Part shown: positions 6,280 to 6,306 of the stretch, in pieces
Layout of the letters: each line of letters begins with the position of its first letter
How positions within the stretch are numbered: position 1 is the first letter of the stretch
NCBI GenBank assembly: GCA_027022065.1
Contig: JALVZS010000210.1
Coordinates: 1-6,306, forward strand
Source of the DNA: a bacterium
GTDB lineage: Bacteria > Thermosulfidibacterota > Thermosulfidibacteria > Thermosulfidibacterales > Thermosulfidibacteraceae
DNA: 6,306 bases
Direction: 5' to 3'
Made by a program: the position numbers and the translations under genes
Notes under the pieces: generated by a model
Database searches by the model: none
The model's input: the letters and a program-made list of their open reading frames with translations, nothing else
Told to the model about the DNA's origin: nothing

Positions 6280-6306
6280 GCAACCCTCATCACTAGGTAA
6301 TCGTAA
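6276..6306 (-). CDS. C-terminal end of an upstream gene (partial, possibly holB)
   Basis: On the minus strand a frame reads YDYLVMRVA and then TGA at 6278-6276, forming a 4-base ATGA overlap with the ricT start, exactly like the two downstream junctions. Nine residues are too few to identify a family. In many bacteria ricT follows holB (DNA polymerase III delta prime subunit), and the short hydrophobic ending is compatible with that protein's C-terminus. The holB identity is a guess from gene order only. Confidence 0.4.
   Translation of the reverse strand, partial: YDYLVMRVA

Noticed and set aside
6280-6306. Extension of ricT upstream to the window edge
   Set aside because: The frame is open (LRLPSDEGC), but the neighbouring frame ends in TGA overlapping the ATG at 6279, matching the overlap pattern of the other junctions. 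RicT proteins also normally begin at about this point.
1-6306. tRNA/rRNA genes, CRISPR repeats, insertion sequences, riboswitches
   Set aside because: The window is almost entirely covered by conserved coding genes. No direct or inverted repeat families were noticed, and no gap is long enough for such elements.

Overview
The window looks like chromosomal DNA of a thermophilic bacterium, most likely of the Aquificales (Hydrogenobacter/Thermocrinis type). This is inferred from heavy use of AGG/AGA arginine and ATA isoleucine codons, charged Lys/Glu-rich proteins, very tight gene packing and the kinds of genes present. No marker in the window proves the lineage. There is almost no non-coding DNA; the longest gap between genes is 42 bases. 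I see no RNA gene, mobile element, CRISPR array or hairpin terminator.

Plus strand, left side (1-1179): the 3' end of a NagA-like amidohydrolase gene is followed 11 bases later by a complete HD-GYP cyclic-di-GMP phosphodiesterase gene. The two are probably co-transcribed.

Minus strand, rest of the window, read from right to left: the last codons of an unidentified gene (possibly holB), then ricT (PSP1 / YaaT family), metG (methionyl-tRNA synthetase with a fused C-terminal tRNA-binding domain) and tatD (metal-dependent deoxyribonuclease). Each junction in this run is a 4-base ATGA stop/start overlap, so it is a translationally coupled information-processing operon. Its gene order resembles the Bacillus subtilis holB-yaaT ... 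metS-yabD (tatD) neighbourhood. After a 42-base gap with its own candidate promoter and a good ribosome binding site comes an IclR-family regulator. Three bases after that comes a membrane-anchored protein with a Cds6/NTF2-like C-terminal domain.

The two strands meet tail to tail at 1176-1179, where the HD-GYP gene and the Cds6-like gene share four bases and no terminator is visible.

The most unusual protein is the Cds6-like one. Between its membrane anchor and its Cds6 domain lies a short segment that looks like the two ends of a YkuD L,D-transpeptidase domain with the middle and the catalytic surroundings lost. It may be a non-catalytic descendant of a YkuD-Cds6 enzyme, paired with an IclR regulator. 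The rest of the window is conserved bacterial housekeeping.
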